This document shows positions 32,460 to 41,596 of a stretch of DNA of 64,000 bases, piece after piece; the stretch's first letter is position 1, and every line of letters starts with the position of its first letter. The translations under genes and the position numbers were made by a program. The stretch lies in the IMG/VR virus record IMGVR_UViG_3300023179_000056, positions 27,886 to 91,885 of that record; one strand, 5' to 3'. A model generated the notes under the pieces. It saw nothing but the letters and a program-made list of their open reading frames with translations, did not search any database and was not told the DNA's origin. The DNA comes from a virus.

Positions 32460-33813
32460 TCAAAAAATACAATTTTTAAAAAACGTTAGAGATAGACTAA
32501 ACGCAGTAAGCCCTAGCTTCTGCACACAAAAATGGTTAAACCAAACCCTGTATTTGCACACAGGCGACAATCACAGTTGCTATCACCCAAGACCACATCA
32601 CATTGGCCTAGATGAAATTGCCACAGATCCCAGTGCATTGCATAATACAAAATGGAAAAAACAACAACGCAAAATGATGTTGGAGGGCAAGCGTCCGGAT
32701 GAGTGTTACTACTGTTGGAACATTGAGGACCTAGAAGGCGACCACATTAGTGATCGCATGATTCACAGTGGTAGTGATTACTCAGAACCTATTATTGAAA
32801 AACTAGCCGAGCTTCCTTGGGATAGAAATATCAATCCCAAATACTTGGAGGTTAGTTTTGGCAATAACTGTAACTTTCGTTGTGGATACTGCTGTCCGCA
32901 GGCCAGCACACAATGGGTTGATGAAATCAAAGAGTATGGTAATTATGACTTAACCTACAATCAATATGGCATAGAGTTCTTGCATAACGGAACCTACTAT
33001 ACTGCCAAAGAACAAAATCCATACATTGATGCATTTTGGAAATGGTGGCCAAGTCTCAAACAAGACCTACATACATTGAGAATCACCGGCGGTGAACCTT
33101 TGATGAACCCAGCAGCCATGCACTTTTTTGACTTGCTAGAACACAAACCTGCTTCTGAACTAGAGATCACTCTCAACAGCAATCTAGGAGTTGCCTACGG
33201 TAAAATTGACAGACTGTTGGCTCGTGTTAAGAGTCTATTAGATCAAAAGAAGATTCGTAAGTTCAGTTTCTTTACCAGCATTGATAGTTGGGGAGAGCAA
33301 GCAGAGTATATGCGTACAGGCTTAGAATGCAGCCATTGGGAACGCAATGCCAAAGCTGTTATGGACACAGGTGCTACGGTTAATCTAATGTGTACATTTA
33401 ACATTCTCTGCGTTACTAATTTTCAACAGCTATTGGAAAAAGTAATCGAATGGCGCAAGGAACGTGGTATGAAGTGTGTGGCATTTGATACACCTTACCT
33501 TAAAGAGCCGCCGCACTGGATGATTAAAATCCTTACACCAGATTTTATTCCTTATATGGATAATACTTTAAAGTTCATTGAACACAATTCAGAATGGTTC
33601 ACCGATTTAGAATACGAAAAATTTAAACGTGTTACAAACTTTATGAAAGAACATGATATCGGTCAAGACAAGATTCGTGCAGGCCGTAGAGACTTCTATG
33701 TGTTCTTTACTGAAAATGATAAACGTATTGGCACTGACTTATTAAAAACATTTCCTGAATACGCCGAGTTCTACGAAATGTGCAAAGAGATATATGAAAA
33801 CTATGATAACTGA
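32449..33813 (+). CDS. Twitch-type radical SAM protein 2
   Basis: 454 residues, clear paralogue of the preceding gene along its length. CNFRCGYC (Cys141, 145, 148) is the SAM cluster site, with CYYCWNIED before it and ITGGEPLMNP after. It starts inside the end of the first copy (11-base overlap). Intact by length and motifs. Two truncated relatives follow immediately. Confidence 0.8.
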   Translation: MANDQKIQFLKNVRDRLNAVSPSFCTQKWLNQTLYLHTGDNHSCYHPRPHHIGLDEIATDPSALHNTKWKKQQRKMMLEGKRPDECYYCWNIEDLEGDHISDRMIHSGSDYSEPIIEKLAELPWDRNINPKYLEVSFGNNCNFRCGYCCPQASTQWVDEIKEYGNYDLTYNQYGIEFLHNGTYYTAKEQNPYIDAFWKWWPSLKQDLHTLRITGGEPLMNPAAMHFFDLLEHKPASELEITLNSNLGVAYGKIDRLLARVKSLLDQKKIRKFSFFTSIDSWGEQAEYMRTGLECSHWERNAKAVMDTGATVNLMCTFNILCVTNFQQLLEKVIEWRKERGMKCVAFDTPYLKEPPHWMIKILTPDFIPYMDNTLKFIEHNSEWFTDLEYEKFKRVTNFMKEHDIGQDKIRAGRRDFYVFFTENDKRIGTDLLKTFPEYAEFYEMCKEIYENYDN

Positions 33814-34213
33814 AAAAAATGAACACTCATGGTGTGTCAATGCTTTCCACGGCATGAGAGCCAACAATGATGGTAGCACTCAGATGTGCTGTATGATATC
33901 TAAAGAGTATCGTAGAATGGGCACCATTGATTATTCAATTGGTAAAGTATCTATACGGGATAACTTTGACAATCCTATTGCTATTTCAATTTGAGAAAAC
34001 CTTGCCAACGGTGTGCGAGATGAAGCCTGCAATAACTGCTGGCAAGCAGAAGATGGCGGCCGTAAGAGCAAACGTATGCGTGACAATGAGCGTTATCTAC
34101 ACGAGCTACAATGGCAAGAGCGCACTCCATATTCTGGACTTGCAAAATTAGAATTGAACCTGGGTAACACCTGTAATATTCAATGCACATACACAAGAAA
34201 TCATAATGAGTGA
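33794..34213 (+). pseudogene. Truncated radical SAM gene with an in-frame TGA
   Basis: One reading frame encodes WCVNAFHGMRANNDGSTQMC..., is stopped by TGA at 33992-33994, and continues in the same frame with ENLANGVRDEACNNCW and LGNTCNIQCTY. This is the N-terminal half of a twitch radical SAM protein. It breaks exactly at the cluster motif, where the third cysteine is replaced (CNIQCTYT) and the frame ends at 34213. A single C-to-T change (CGA to TGA) would explain the stop. Genes here use TGA as a normal stop, so recoding is unlikely. Confidence 0.75.
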
Positions 34214-34325
34214 AACTACATTTTATACATGTTCGTTTGACAAGTTGTTTATGGACGTAGACGTAGTATAAAACCCTGTTGTTCTTTTGCAGCAAAATTC
34301 AATTGCACTCCGACAAGAATTATGT
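34206..34325 (+). pseudogene. N-terminal fragment of a further radical SAM gene, frameshifted
   Basis: ATG at 34206 overlaps the previous stop and encodes MSETTFYTCSFDKLFMDVD before TAA at 34269. In the neighbouring frame the sequence continues IKPCCSFAAKFNC, the PCC motif found at the N-terminus of the intact radical SAM protein at 59566 (FKPCCKYA). It looks like the first 35-40 codons of a fourth copy, frameshifted and cut off. Confidence 0.55.
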
Positions 34326-34337
34326 TATATATACTGT

Positions 34338-35657
34338 ATGTTTGATATTGTGATTATGAATATGGGCGGGCATGAGGAGAATCTAAATTGTCTACAAGAT
34401 CAATTTCCTCATGCCATCACAGTGAATTGGACTGACCACTTGTCTACCATTCAACGAGGATCTCGGAATATAAGAACTAGATATTTTTGGGTCATAAGCA
34501 GTTGCTGCGATTACAGTGACTTTGATTTTTTATGGGAACCCAAACCTTGGCAAAGCCATCAGATACATTGCTGGCCCAGCGGCGATCAACAATTTGGTGA
34601 TACATTTCTAATACCCACAGCTGACTGGAATCAACAAAAAGACTTGTTGGAACGATTGGAACAATATCGAGATGTGAATTTTGAACATGAATCTGTGACC
34701 AGATTGCCTTGGCAAAAAATACAGTACAATCAGGACAGTGTAGTCACAGCTATTGCTAGTTCACAGTGTGTGACTCCGTATGTGTTATTTGAACATGAAA
34801 ATAATCCAGTAACTGTGCAACCTGATCCGTGGCTGTGGAGAGAACAACCAGTTGTTGGACTCACCCGTAATCAAGCATCTTGCCTAGTACCTAGACATGC
34901 ACATGGTAGCATACAAACACAAGTGTATGACTACCGATATTTACAAAAGACAAATCTAAATCCCAGCCAACCGTTAGACATAGTATTCATCTCCAATGGA
35001 GAACCCAACGCTGAACAGAATTTCAAACGTTTGATTTTATTGCCTAGAAAAGATCATCGCACAGTACGAGTAGACAGTGTTAATGGACGAGCGGCAGCAT
35101 ATCATGCAGCAGCAAGAGCCAGCACCACACCTTGGTTCTTTGCTGTGTTTGCCAAGCTGGAAGTAGATATTGATTTTGATTGGTCATGGCAACCGGATTA
35201 TATGCAGCAGGCCAAACACTATATTTTCCATGCTTGTAATCCGTGCAACGGCTTAGTATACGGGCATCAAGCCATGATTGCATACAATCGACAATTGGTA
35301 CTAGATAATCCAGGCCGTGGTTTAGACTTTACATTAGACTCACCGCATGAAGTGGTGCCTATCTTGAGTGGGATAGCAGCTTACAACACATCTGCCTGGA
35401 GCACCTGGCGCACAGCCTTTAGAGAAGTGTTGAAGTTACGAGCCAGCTTACCTGATGTAGAAAATGAATATCGCATACAGCAATGGTTAAAACCAAACCA
35501 GGCAGTTCGTAGTGAATTAAGTGCAGCAGGTGCACAAGATGCACTAGACTACTATGATGAAGTAGCCGGCGACTTTGATCAACTAAAGAAAAGCTACGAG
35601 TGGAAGTGGTTGGCCAGTTATGCGTTTTTTAAACGGCAGCTAACACCGAATCAATAA
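34338..35657 (+). CDS. Two-domain glycosyltransferase-like protein
   Basis: 439 residues from the ATG at 34338 (MFDIVIMNMGGHEENLNCLQ). Both halves look like related domains: the N-half has RGSRNIRTRYFWVISSCCDY, the C-half VDSVNGRAAAYHAAARASTT. The C-half parallels the protein at 30159 but lacks its DGD site, so one half may be inactive or bind without catalysis. It closes the plus-strand cluster and converges on the minus-strand aminotransferase gene, overlapping its 3' end by 29 bases. Confidence 0.55.
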   Translation: MFDIVIMNMGGHEENLNCLQDQFPHAITVNWTDHLSTIQRGSRNIRTRYFWVISSCCDYSDFDFLWEPKPWQSHQIHCWPSGDQQFGDTFLIPTADWNQQKDLLERLEQYRDVNFEHESVTRLPWQKIQYNQDSVVTAIASSQCVTPYVLFEHENNPVTVQPDPWLWREQPVVGLTRNQASCLVPRHAHGSIQTQVYDYRYLQKTNLNPSQPLDIVFISNGEPNAEQNFKRLILLPRKDHRTVRVDSVNGRAAAYHAAARASTTPWFFAVFAKLEVDIDFDWSWQPDYMQQAKHYIFHACNPCNGLVYGHQAMIAYNRQLVLDNPGRGLDFTLDSPHEVVPILSGIAAYNTSAWSTWRTAFREVLKLRASLPDVENEYRIQQWLKPNQAVRSELSAAGAQDALDYYDEVAGDFDQLKKSYEWKWLASYAFFKRQLTPNQ

Positions 35658-36714
35658 CGTAGTCAGTCTCCAGATCGGTCAGTTCAGGATAGAATGGCAA
35701 TGAGACGCATCGACGTGACAAACTTGATGCCACGCTCAACAAGTTAGGTCCTTTACAATCTTGATACGCAGTCAGCTCATGCAGAGGATTCTTGTAGTGT
35801 ACCTTGGTTTCAATTTGCCCAGCAGCAAGCCTTTGTTGCAATTCTCTTTGATTATCTACTTCAATCACAAACTTCTGCAACGCATGACCCCTAAAGTTGG
35901 TATCATCAATCAAGCATCTAATAGATTTTTCTTTTAGTCGGGCCATCCAGTATCTTGCTATCTTGCTTCTGCGCAGTTGCCAATCATCTAGATGCTGAGT
36001 TTTAACCATCATCTGCGCACAGTCAATCTCACTCATGCGACTGTTTGTGCCGACAACGGCATGCCCACCAGCTTTGCCGTTGTTGCACCAATTGCGAGCA
36101 TATTCAGCTAGGTACAAATCTGAAGTGATCACAGCACCACCATTGCCGTAGTTGGGGAGATTTTTGGTGGGATCAAAACTGATGGCAGCACAGCTAGATT
36201 GTCGATGACAGTTGTCAGATAGCCAATGCTGCGCACCATCTTCGATCAAACAATCAGTCATGTCATACCATCTATGCGTTAACGCAGCACCGTAGAGGCC
36301 TACAACACAGATAGCATCATAACTACGTGTGAGATCATTCTGGATCACGGCAGGATCCATACATCCATATGTGTCAGTATCCACAATCTCTACTTGCCAA
36401 CCGGTCCGGATGAATGCGTTGGCTGTGGCTGGATATGTTAACGCCGGAACCAATACTGTGGGAGTCTTGCCTGCATCACGAATGTTATCGAAACAGTAAG
36501 CAGCAATGATTTCTAGAGCCTGTGTGCCCGAGTGGCATGTCACTGCATGCAGATTATGATTCTTTTTGGCCAACCACGACTCAAACTCAGCAGTATAGTT
36601 ACCATCCATGAGATTACCTGAACGCAACACTATGTCGGTTACATCCAAGATCTCCTCACGGAGATTGTTATACTGTTTTTGGAGCCCAGTAAATGCTATT
36701 TTTAAACCAGCCAT
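35629..36714 (-). CDS. DegT/DnrJ/EryC1/StrS-type PLP aminotransferase
   Basis: 361 residues from the ATG at 36714 (MAGLKIAFTGLQKQYNNLRE). Fold-type I features: HSGTQALEI (PLP-phosphate region), LVPALTYPATANA, EDGAQHWL (Asp on the pyridine nitrogen) and SFDPTKNLPNYGNGGA with catalytic Lys about 184. These enzymes aminate keto-sugars for glycan synthesis. Its start lies inside the 3' end of the epimerase gene, so they are coupled. Together they imply a nucleotide-amino-sugar pathway. Confidence 0.85.
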   Translation of the reverse strand: MAGLKIAFTGLQKQYNNLREEILDVTDIVLRSGNLMDGNYTAEFESWLAKKNHNLHAVTCHSGTQALEIIAAYCFDNIRDAGKTPTVLVPALTYPATANAFIRTGWQVEIVDTDTYGCMDPAVIQNDLTRSYDAICVVGLYGAALTHRWYDMTDCLIEDGAQHWLSDNCHRQSSCAAISFDPTKNLPNYGNGGAVITSDLYLAEYARNWCNNGKAGGHAVVGTNSRMSEIDCAQMMVKTQHLDDWQLRRSKIARYWMARLKEKSIRCLIDDTNFRGHALQKFVIEVDNQRELQQRLAAGQIETKVHYKNPLHELTAYQDCKGPNLLSVASSLSRRCVSLPFYPELTDLETDYVIDSVLAAV

Positions 36715-37642
36715 GGTAGTTCTCAAATCCTTGTTCAACATCAACTTGTGGGTTGTAACCCAATACTTGTTTGGCACGACCAATATTCAATGCACCACGT
36801 GACGGAAAGTCTGCATCTTTATCTCGTAGTTCAATGCTACCTTTGCCGACTATGTCAATAATCATTCTAGCAGCCTGTAACAAGCTCACGCTGTGGCTTT
36901 TTGTAATGTTGAAAGTTTGGTTGGCAGCATTGGGTAATACAGCAGCAGCTACAATACCATCCGCAGCATCATCCACATAAGTGAAGTCTAGTGTTTCGCT
37001 GGCTCCGTTAACTCTGAGCACTCCGCCTCGCATTGCTGTGAGCATGAATTTTGATACCACGCGGTCTTCTACATCAAGTGGTCCATAAACAGCACTGGGG
37101 CGGATAATAACATGATCAAAACAACCACGGCGAGTATAATCTTTAACAAGATCCTCTCCTGCAAGTTTCATAATGCCATACTGCCCCTGTGGACGACATA
37201 CAGCATCTTCGGTAACGTCATCCACAAAGTCTCCATACACCATTGAACTGCTGATATAAACAACTCGCTTGATTTTGTGTTTTTTGGCACTCTCGAGTAC
37301 ATTGATCGATCCTTCCATCATGACACTAGCACCCCATGCAGGGTTAGCATTCACAACTTTTTGTCGAGGAAAGCTGGCCATATGAATCACTACATCGGGT
37401 TGTTCAATCTCAAATATGTCGTTAATGGATTCTCTGTCACAGATGTTTCGACTGTACAAGTGCGATGGCGATTGATTTATTTTTTTCAATCTTTCACTCA
37501 TCAAGTAATCAAGTTCAGATTGTGGGATTATTCCATACGTGGTTCGATTATCAATTATGGATACTGTGTGTGATTGATCTTGTAGTCTCTTAACTACATT
37601 GTGTCCAATCAAGCCAAGACCGCCTGTTACTAATATTTTCAT
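36668..37642 (-). CDS. NAD-dependent sugar epimerase/dehydratase (extended SDR)
   Basis: 324 residues from the ATG at 37642, which overlaps the preceding stop (ATGA) and follows GGGGATC. An N-terminal Rossmann motif GGLGLIGHNV, SSSMVYG, a catalytic YGIMK (YxxxK) and RPSAVYGP define the extended SDR family acting on nucleotide sugars. It precedes the aminotransferase in the same operon; the order fits conversion of a nucleotide sugar and then amination. Confidence 0.88.
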   Translation of the reverse strand: MKILVTGGLGLIGHNVVKRLQDQSHTVSIIDNRTTYGIIPQSELDYLMSERLKKINQSPSHLYSRNICDRESINDIFEIEQPDVVIHMASFPRQKVVNANPAWGASVMMEGSINVLESAKKHKIKRVVYISSSMVYGDFVDDVTEDAVCRPQGQYGIMKLAGEDLVKDYTRRGCFDHVIIRPSAVYGPLDVEDRVVSKFMLTAMRGGVLRVNGASETLDFTYVDDAADGIVAAAVLPNAANQTFNITKSHSVSLLQAARMIIDIVGKGSIELRDKDADFPSRGALNIGRAKQVLGYNPQVDVEQGFENYHGWFKNSIYWAPKTV

Positions 37643-37905
37643 TTTGATCCCCATTTCAAATTATAAAACATATAGACCTTTTCGTCCATCAAAGTCCATT
37701 TGCCTTGGAAGTAATTCCAATAACATCCATTCACATATTGTCCGGGCGGCCCGTAGGTGTTTTCTAACCACTCGTATACTTTTGCATCAAACTTGTGTTC
37801 CACCCTATACAAAAGCAAAGGCACAAATTCTTTGCCGTTCCAGATCTGTTTTTTCACTGGAGGGTGATCCACTTTATTTGTCTCGTCTATATATTCAACG
37901 TACAT
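37639..37905 (-). CDS. Small protein of unknown function
   Basis: 88 residues (MYVEYIDETNKVDHPPVKKQ...), rich in Trp/Tyr/Lys. Overlaps the gene before it by 11 bases and the epimerase start by ATGA, so it belongs to a four-gene operon. No recognised motif. Confidence 0.6.
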   Translation of the reverse strand: MYVEYIDETNKVDHPPVKKQIWNGKEFVPLLLYRVEHKFDAKVYEWLENTYGPPGQYVNGCYWNYFQGKWTLMDEKVYMFYNLKWGSK

Positions 37906-38221
37906 ACTTCAGTGTATAAAAGGTTTGGTCAGATTCTTTCATGCGAGCTACGATTGCAAACTCAAATCCATGCCATAAGTGATCTACTTGCCGTATCCAC
38001 CATGTTTCTACAGCATGTTCTATTACAAATTGTCCAGCTTCGGAGTTTTGCCAATCAGATATGGGTTCAGCAGCAATTTGCACAGGATTGTCAGTATCGG
38101 CTATGCGGAATCGATGAACCACCATGTCAGAAAATTTAACAACATTGCCGTCGATAATTTTATATTCAGGTGGTCTACCATGCTTACTATGTTCTCTCTC
38201 CAAGTTACGCAAAATGGCCAT
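37895..38221 (-). CDS. Small protein of unknown function, first gene of the sugar operon
   Basis: 108 residues (MAILRNLEREHSKHGRPPEY...; VVHRFRIADTDNPVQIAAEP; ETWWIRQVDHLWHGFEFAIV). Compact alpha/beta-like composition. A TATACT sits just upstream (about 38231-38236) but without a good -35. I do not recognise the family. Confidence 0.6.
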   Translation of the reverse strand: MAILRNLEREHSKHGRPPEYKIIDGNVVKFSDMVVHRFRIADTDNPVQIAAEPISDWQNSEAGQFVIEHAVETWWIRQVDHLWHGFEFAIVARMKESDQTFYTLKYVR

Positions 38222-38244
38222 GTGCTAGTATAGCACAGCAATTT

Positions 38245-38913
38245 CTACTTTGCAACTAGATCGGCAGCCATTGGGAAAATTTTGGCAATAACTTGAGCAC
38301 AAGCTAACGCTACTTCTTGATGTTCTCGCTGTGTACCGTTTGCACTGCGCAGTTCAATAAAGTGGCACCATGAGCGTAGTGTGCCATTCATGTATAGTCT
38401 GCTGACTGTGTTGCCTTCAGGCAAGATAGCTCGGGCTTGTTCTTTAGCAATGCCGTTTTCAATTGCCCAGGCATAATGCTTTCGTACAAGTGCAATAACT
38501 TCTTGCTGACGAACATTCCATTCATTGGACAAGCCAAGATCATCAGTGTCAATGCTGTTTTGTCTGTTCTTTGTGTCTTGCAGTCTGGCAGCACGTGGCA
38601 CAAAGTCTAGATCTTTGGTTGGATCAGCATAACGTTGGCTGAACTCCTGAAAGCTAAAGCTACGGTGACGTAGGATTTGTCTTGCAATATCACGAGTGGT
38701 AGTGATTTCAATACAAGCCGATACCATTTCAAGTGGTGACCAGTGTTGGTGTTTGACCAGATACTTGATGAGTTTTTCACTGGTATCTGTGTTTAGTTGA
38801 TTTGAAGGATTGCTTACGCGGGCGCAATATGCCACAAGTTCCTGAGCGTCATCAATGCCCTGACTTGCAAATTCTTCTGTTGGTTGGCTGTGGCTGAGTA
38901 ATCTAACGTTCAT
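38245..38913 (-). CDS. thyX: FAD-dependent thymidylate synthase ThyX
   Basis: 222 residues, normal length. The ThyX motif is present as RHRSFSFQEFSQRY (about 82-95; family RHRxxSxxExSxR), which binds FAD/dUMP. ThyX makes dTMP from dUMP using methylenetetrahydrofolate and NADPH for phage DNA synthesis. Ends in TAG. The start overlaps the preceding stop (ATGA). Confidence 0.93.
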   Translation of the reverse strand: MNVRLLSHSQPTEEFASQGIDDAQELVAYCARVSNPSNQLNTDTSEKLIKYLVKHQHWSPLEMVSACIEITTTRDIARQILRHRSFSFQEFSQRYADPTKDLDFVPRAARLQDTKNRQNSIDTDDLGLSNEWNVRQQEVIALVRKHYAWAIENGIAKEQARAILPEGNTVSRLYMNGTLRSWCHFIELRSANGTQREHQEVALACAQVIAKIFPMAADLVAK

Positions 38914-39212
38914 AATTTTTTTAGTAATTTATCAGTTGCTGGTTGTACAATGCCAGCCACAGTATTAACATCTACCACAAAGTCAATGGTTCGAACTGTA
39001 TCTCCCAGCATTGAAAGATTTCTATTTAGGATTTCTTCAACTTCATCATCGTCAAGACCGTCGCGACGTAATCTAGCAAGATTGATAGTCTTTTGTTTAC
39101 CACCATCAATCTTGATGACCATTTTATTAATGCATTCTAACGGAACTTCAGTCTTGTCGACTTCAGAAATTATATAATCCCATTTGGCTAAGAATTCATC
39201 ACTCAGTGGCAT
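38910..39212 (-). CDS. Small conserved-looking phage protein upstream of thyX
   Basis: 100 residues (MPLSDEFLAKWDYIISEVDK; TINLARLRRDGLDDDEVEEI; FVVDVNTVAGIVQPATDKLL). Helical and acidic. It overlaps the neighbours on both sides by 4-14 bases, so it is translated as part of an operon. Function unknown. Confidence 0.65.
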   Translation of the reverse strand: MPLSDEFLAKWDYIISEVDKTEVPLECINKMVIKIDGGKQKTINLARLRRDGLDDDEVEEILNRNLSMLGDTVRTIDFVVDVNTVAGIVQPATDKLLKKL

Positions 39213-39963
39213 GAGCAGCAGCCTTGGCCTTTGCAGGGCGGCCTTTTTTCACTGCGGCAACTTTTGGTGATTCGGTTTCAGCTTCAACTTGTGGAATTGG
39301 AACCATCTTGGGCAAGTCCATCATCTTTACACCCGGGAACATTCTTTCAGCTTCCTTCTTCATTCTGGCTGCTTCGTTGATCATACCAGTTGCTTCGTTG
39401 TGCATACGTACAGCTTGAGTAAGCATGTTAGCAGCAATGGTCTTGTCATCCAATGCACCATCTGTGGGTGCAGCAGTGTAACCAGCTTCTACCGGTGTAG
39501 AGCGTGATTGTTGACCAGCTTTGTACGCAGCTTCAGCAGCACGTTTAATTTTTGGATCAACAAGGCCACGGCTGTTGTCAATCTCTGCCAGTTTGCGCAC
39601 AGCATCTTCGCCCTTTTTCATCTCATTGAGAATCTTGTTAAGCTCACTGAGTCGAACATTGGAGCTCATGTTAGGGGTCATCAAAATCTGTTCAGTTTGC
39701 ACACGTTTCATTAGTCGTTCGGCATGCAAGGTGTGCAGCATATTACGACCATCGGGCAAGATACTTCGATTCAATGCATCTGCAAATTCTTCAGCAGCTT
39801 GCCCAACTGGACTTTCTAACACCTTCATCAATGGGTCGTGAATACTGATGGCCAACAGGTCTGGATAAATGCAAAGACACATATGATCATCGCCGGGGAT
39901 CTGTCTAAAGATTACTGCAACTTTACGGTCGCCGTGTTTACCGATGTGTTTTAAAAATGCCAT
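39199..39963 (-). CDS. Phage protein of unknown function with basic tail
   Basis: 254 residues. An N-terminal domain (MAFLKHIGKHGDRKVAVIFR; IPGDDHMCLCIYPDLL) is followed by long charged helices and a Lys/Ala-rich tail with KKGRPAKAKAAAH, resembling an AT-hook-like nucleic-acid contact. AAGGAGC precedes the ATG. A DNA- or RNA-binding role is only a suggestion from the tail. Confidence 0.6.
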   Translation of the reverse strand: MAFLKHIGKHGDRKVAVIFRQIPGDDHMCLCIYPDLLAISIHDPLMKVLESPVGQAAEEFADALNRSILPDGRNMLHTLHAERLMKRVQTEQILMTPNMSSNVRLSELNKILNEMKKGEDAVRKLAEIDNSRGLVDPKIKRAAEAAYKAGQQSRSTPVEAGYTAAPTDGALDDKTIAANMLTQAVRMHNEATGMINEAARMKKEAERMFPGVKMMDLPKMVPIPQVEAETESPKVAAVKKGRPAKAKAAAHATE

Positions 39964-39973
39964 AAAATGCTCC

Positions 39974-40204
39974 TTAAAGGGTTGTAGATTCAGATGAATC
40001 TGGCACTCCAGCCTGGGGCTGAATTCCTGCTGCGGCTTCTGCTTGTGCTACTGCATTCTTGATGAACAGATCAATCTTTTCATACAAGGTTCCAACTTGT
40101 TTTGCTTCAGCAGCACCAAATGCACCACGTTTGACAGCAGTATTGATTACATCGCGAATTAGCGCAATGTCGTTAATTGTGAGTTGAGTGTTGATGTTTT
40201 CCAT
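39974..40204 (-). CDS. Small helical phage protein
   Basis: 76 residues from the ATG at 40204 (MENINTQLTINDIALIRDVI). The upstream terminator hairpin (40226-40250) rules out the longer frame reaching 40321. Helical, with an Ala/Gln-rich C-terminus. Function unknown. Confidence 0.6.
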   Translation of the reverse strand: MENINTQLTINDIALIRDVINTAVKRGAFGAAEAKQVGTLYEKIDLFIKNAVAQAEAAAGIQPQAGVPDSSESTTL

Positions 40205-40208
40205 ATAG

Positions 40209-40218
40209 ATATTTACAT
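40209..40218 (-). promoter_or_regulatory. TAAATA late-promoter-like box
   Basis: On the minus strand TGTAAATATC lies just before the ATG at 40204, between it and the terminator. Weak match; spacing to the start is very short. Confidence 0.3.
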
Positions 40219-40251
40219 AAAAAAACCCCCTGATGTAATTTTTCAGGGGGT
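40218..40251 (-). terminator. Intrinsic terminator of the VWA gene
   Basis: Stem CCCCCTGA (40226-40233) pairs with TCAGGGGG (40243-40250) over a nine-base loop, followed on the minus strand by a run of eight T. It ends the message from the gene at 40272-41570. A-runs on the other side could make it work in both directions. Confidence 0.88.
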
Positions 40252-40271
40252 TTTGGTAAAACAATTTGATT

Positions 40272-41570
40272 TTACTTTTTGTGTTCCTCATAATAAGCAT
40301 GAACACCCCAGGGCGGAACAATGCTTGTAGTACCGTGCAAGATCCAAGTTACTTCACAGTAGTTTTCATCACCCCAGCTGCCGCAAGGATAACCATCTGT
40401 AAACACTACCAAGCGACGCGGCACAATGTCGTTGGCTTTGAAGTATTCGTAAAAACAATCAAAGTCTGTGCCACCACCACCTGTTACTTCGTAGTCACAG
40501 ATACCGTCCAAGTTGTCTGAATCGTACTGTTGTGGATTGTACGCTTGTGTATCAAAGGTCACCACGTGGATTTTGTAAGCAGGAAACGAATCCATAATGC
40601 CTTGAATCTCGCCCAGAAAGTCGCGCAGCATATTTTGACTAATACTGCCTGATGCATCAATTGCAATAGCAATATCAATCATCTCGTCGGGCTTCATACC
40701 GGGCATTACTGCATCCATATGCCAGCCTCGACGGCTTGCTCGCATCCAGGTGTAGTCGCTTTTGATGGTACTTTCTAGGTTCATACGCAGCAGTTCACGC
40801 CAGTTCATCTGCGGCTCAGTCATATCTGCAATAAGACGTTTTACACCAGCAGGAATATTACCAGCACCGTCAGCTGTGGCAGCAGCAGCCATCATGGCTT
40901 CTTTGATCTCGTCCTTGATAGCCCGGCGATCAGCTTCACTCAGTTTGGGACGCCCTTTGCCTTTTTTGTCATTAGTACCGGCGTCGCCATCACCATCACC
41001 ATCACCTTCGCCATCACCTTCACCATCCAAGTGATCATCCAGCAATTGGCCAATGAGATCTGACAAGCTAACACGTTTGACATTTTTCATGAGATCGTCG
41101 TACACTTTCTCAGAACTCCAGCCGTTGTACTTGTGATCGTACAAACAAGGCACTGACGTAATAAACTCACCAACGCCATGTTCTTTCAAGTCTGCGTTAA
41201 CGCAGAAGTCATTGGCCACATTCCAAATCTGTGGATCACGTTCATTGCGACGTCCGAAGTGATCATAAACACAATGCAGCACTTCGTGACCAAACAAGAA
41301 CTCAATCTCTTTAGGCCGTAGCAGCTCGATGAATCGAGTGTTGTAATAAAAGTGACGACCGTCTGTGGCAGCAGTACCGCACCATTCATCTGCGTTAACC
41401 AACTTCAAACGAGTTGCCAAGTTACCAAAGAAGCTGGCTTTCAACAGCAAGCCCACACGGGCTGTGATCAGCTTTTCACGTACCTTGCTGTCTAGCTTTT
41501 CATTTTTGGGGCCAATGAGATTTTTAAATTTATCTTCTTTTTTGTTTGCTGTGGTGGTGGCAGTTGTCAT
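40272..41570 (-). CDS. VWA-domain protein with HExxH metallopeptidase-like N-terminus
   Basis: 432 residues. HEVLH (95-99) in FLFGHEVLHCVYDHFGR is a zinc-metallopeptidase-like motif. An acidic Gly/Asp linker (about 180-205) separates it from a C-terminal von Willebrand A-like domain with the MIDAS DASGS (about 302-306) and FTDGYP (about 390). This matches the DUF2201/VWA-like family that works with MoxR-type AAA+ ATPases, one of which is encoded at 44120. It starts under its own sigma70 promoter and ends at a strong terminator. The target is unknown. Confidence 0.8.
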   Translation of the reverse strand: MTTATTTANKKEDKFKNLIGPKNEKLDSKVREKLITARVGLLLKASFFGNLATRLKLVNADEWCGTAATDGRHFYYNTRFIELLRPKEIEFLFGHEVLHCVYDHFGRRNERDPQIWNVANDFCVNADLKEHGVGEFITSVPCLYDHKYNGWSSEKVYDDLMKNVKRVSLSDLIGQLLDDHLDGEGDGEGDGDGDGDAGTNDKKGKGRPKLSEADRRAIKDEIKEAMMAAAATADGAGNIPAGVKRLIADMTEPQMNWRELLRMNLESTIKSDYTWMRASRRGWHMDAVMPGMKPDEMIDIAIAIDASGSISQNMLRDFLGEIQGIMDSFPAYKIHVVTFDTQAYNPQQYDSDNLDGICDYEVTGGGGTDFDCFYEYFKANDIVPRRLVVFTDGYPCGSWGDENYCEVTWILHGTTSIVPPWGVHAYYEEHKK

Positions 41571-41596
41571 AGATTGTTCCTTGTTGATGTGTTTGT

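Noticed and set aside
33992-33994. TGA recoding (for example TGA as Trp) to rescue the broken radical SAM gene
   Set aside because: Many genes here end in TGA through ATGA overlaps, and the copy is also truncated downstream.
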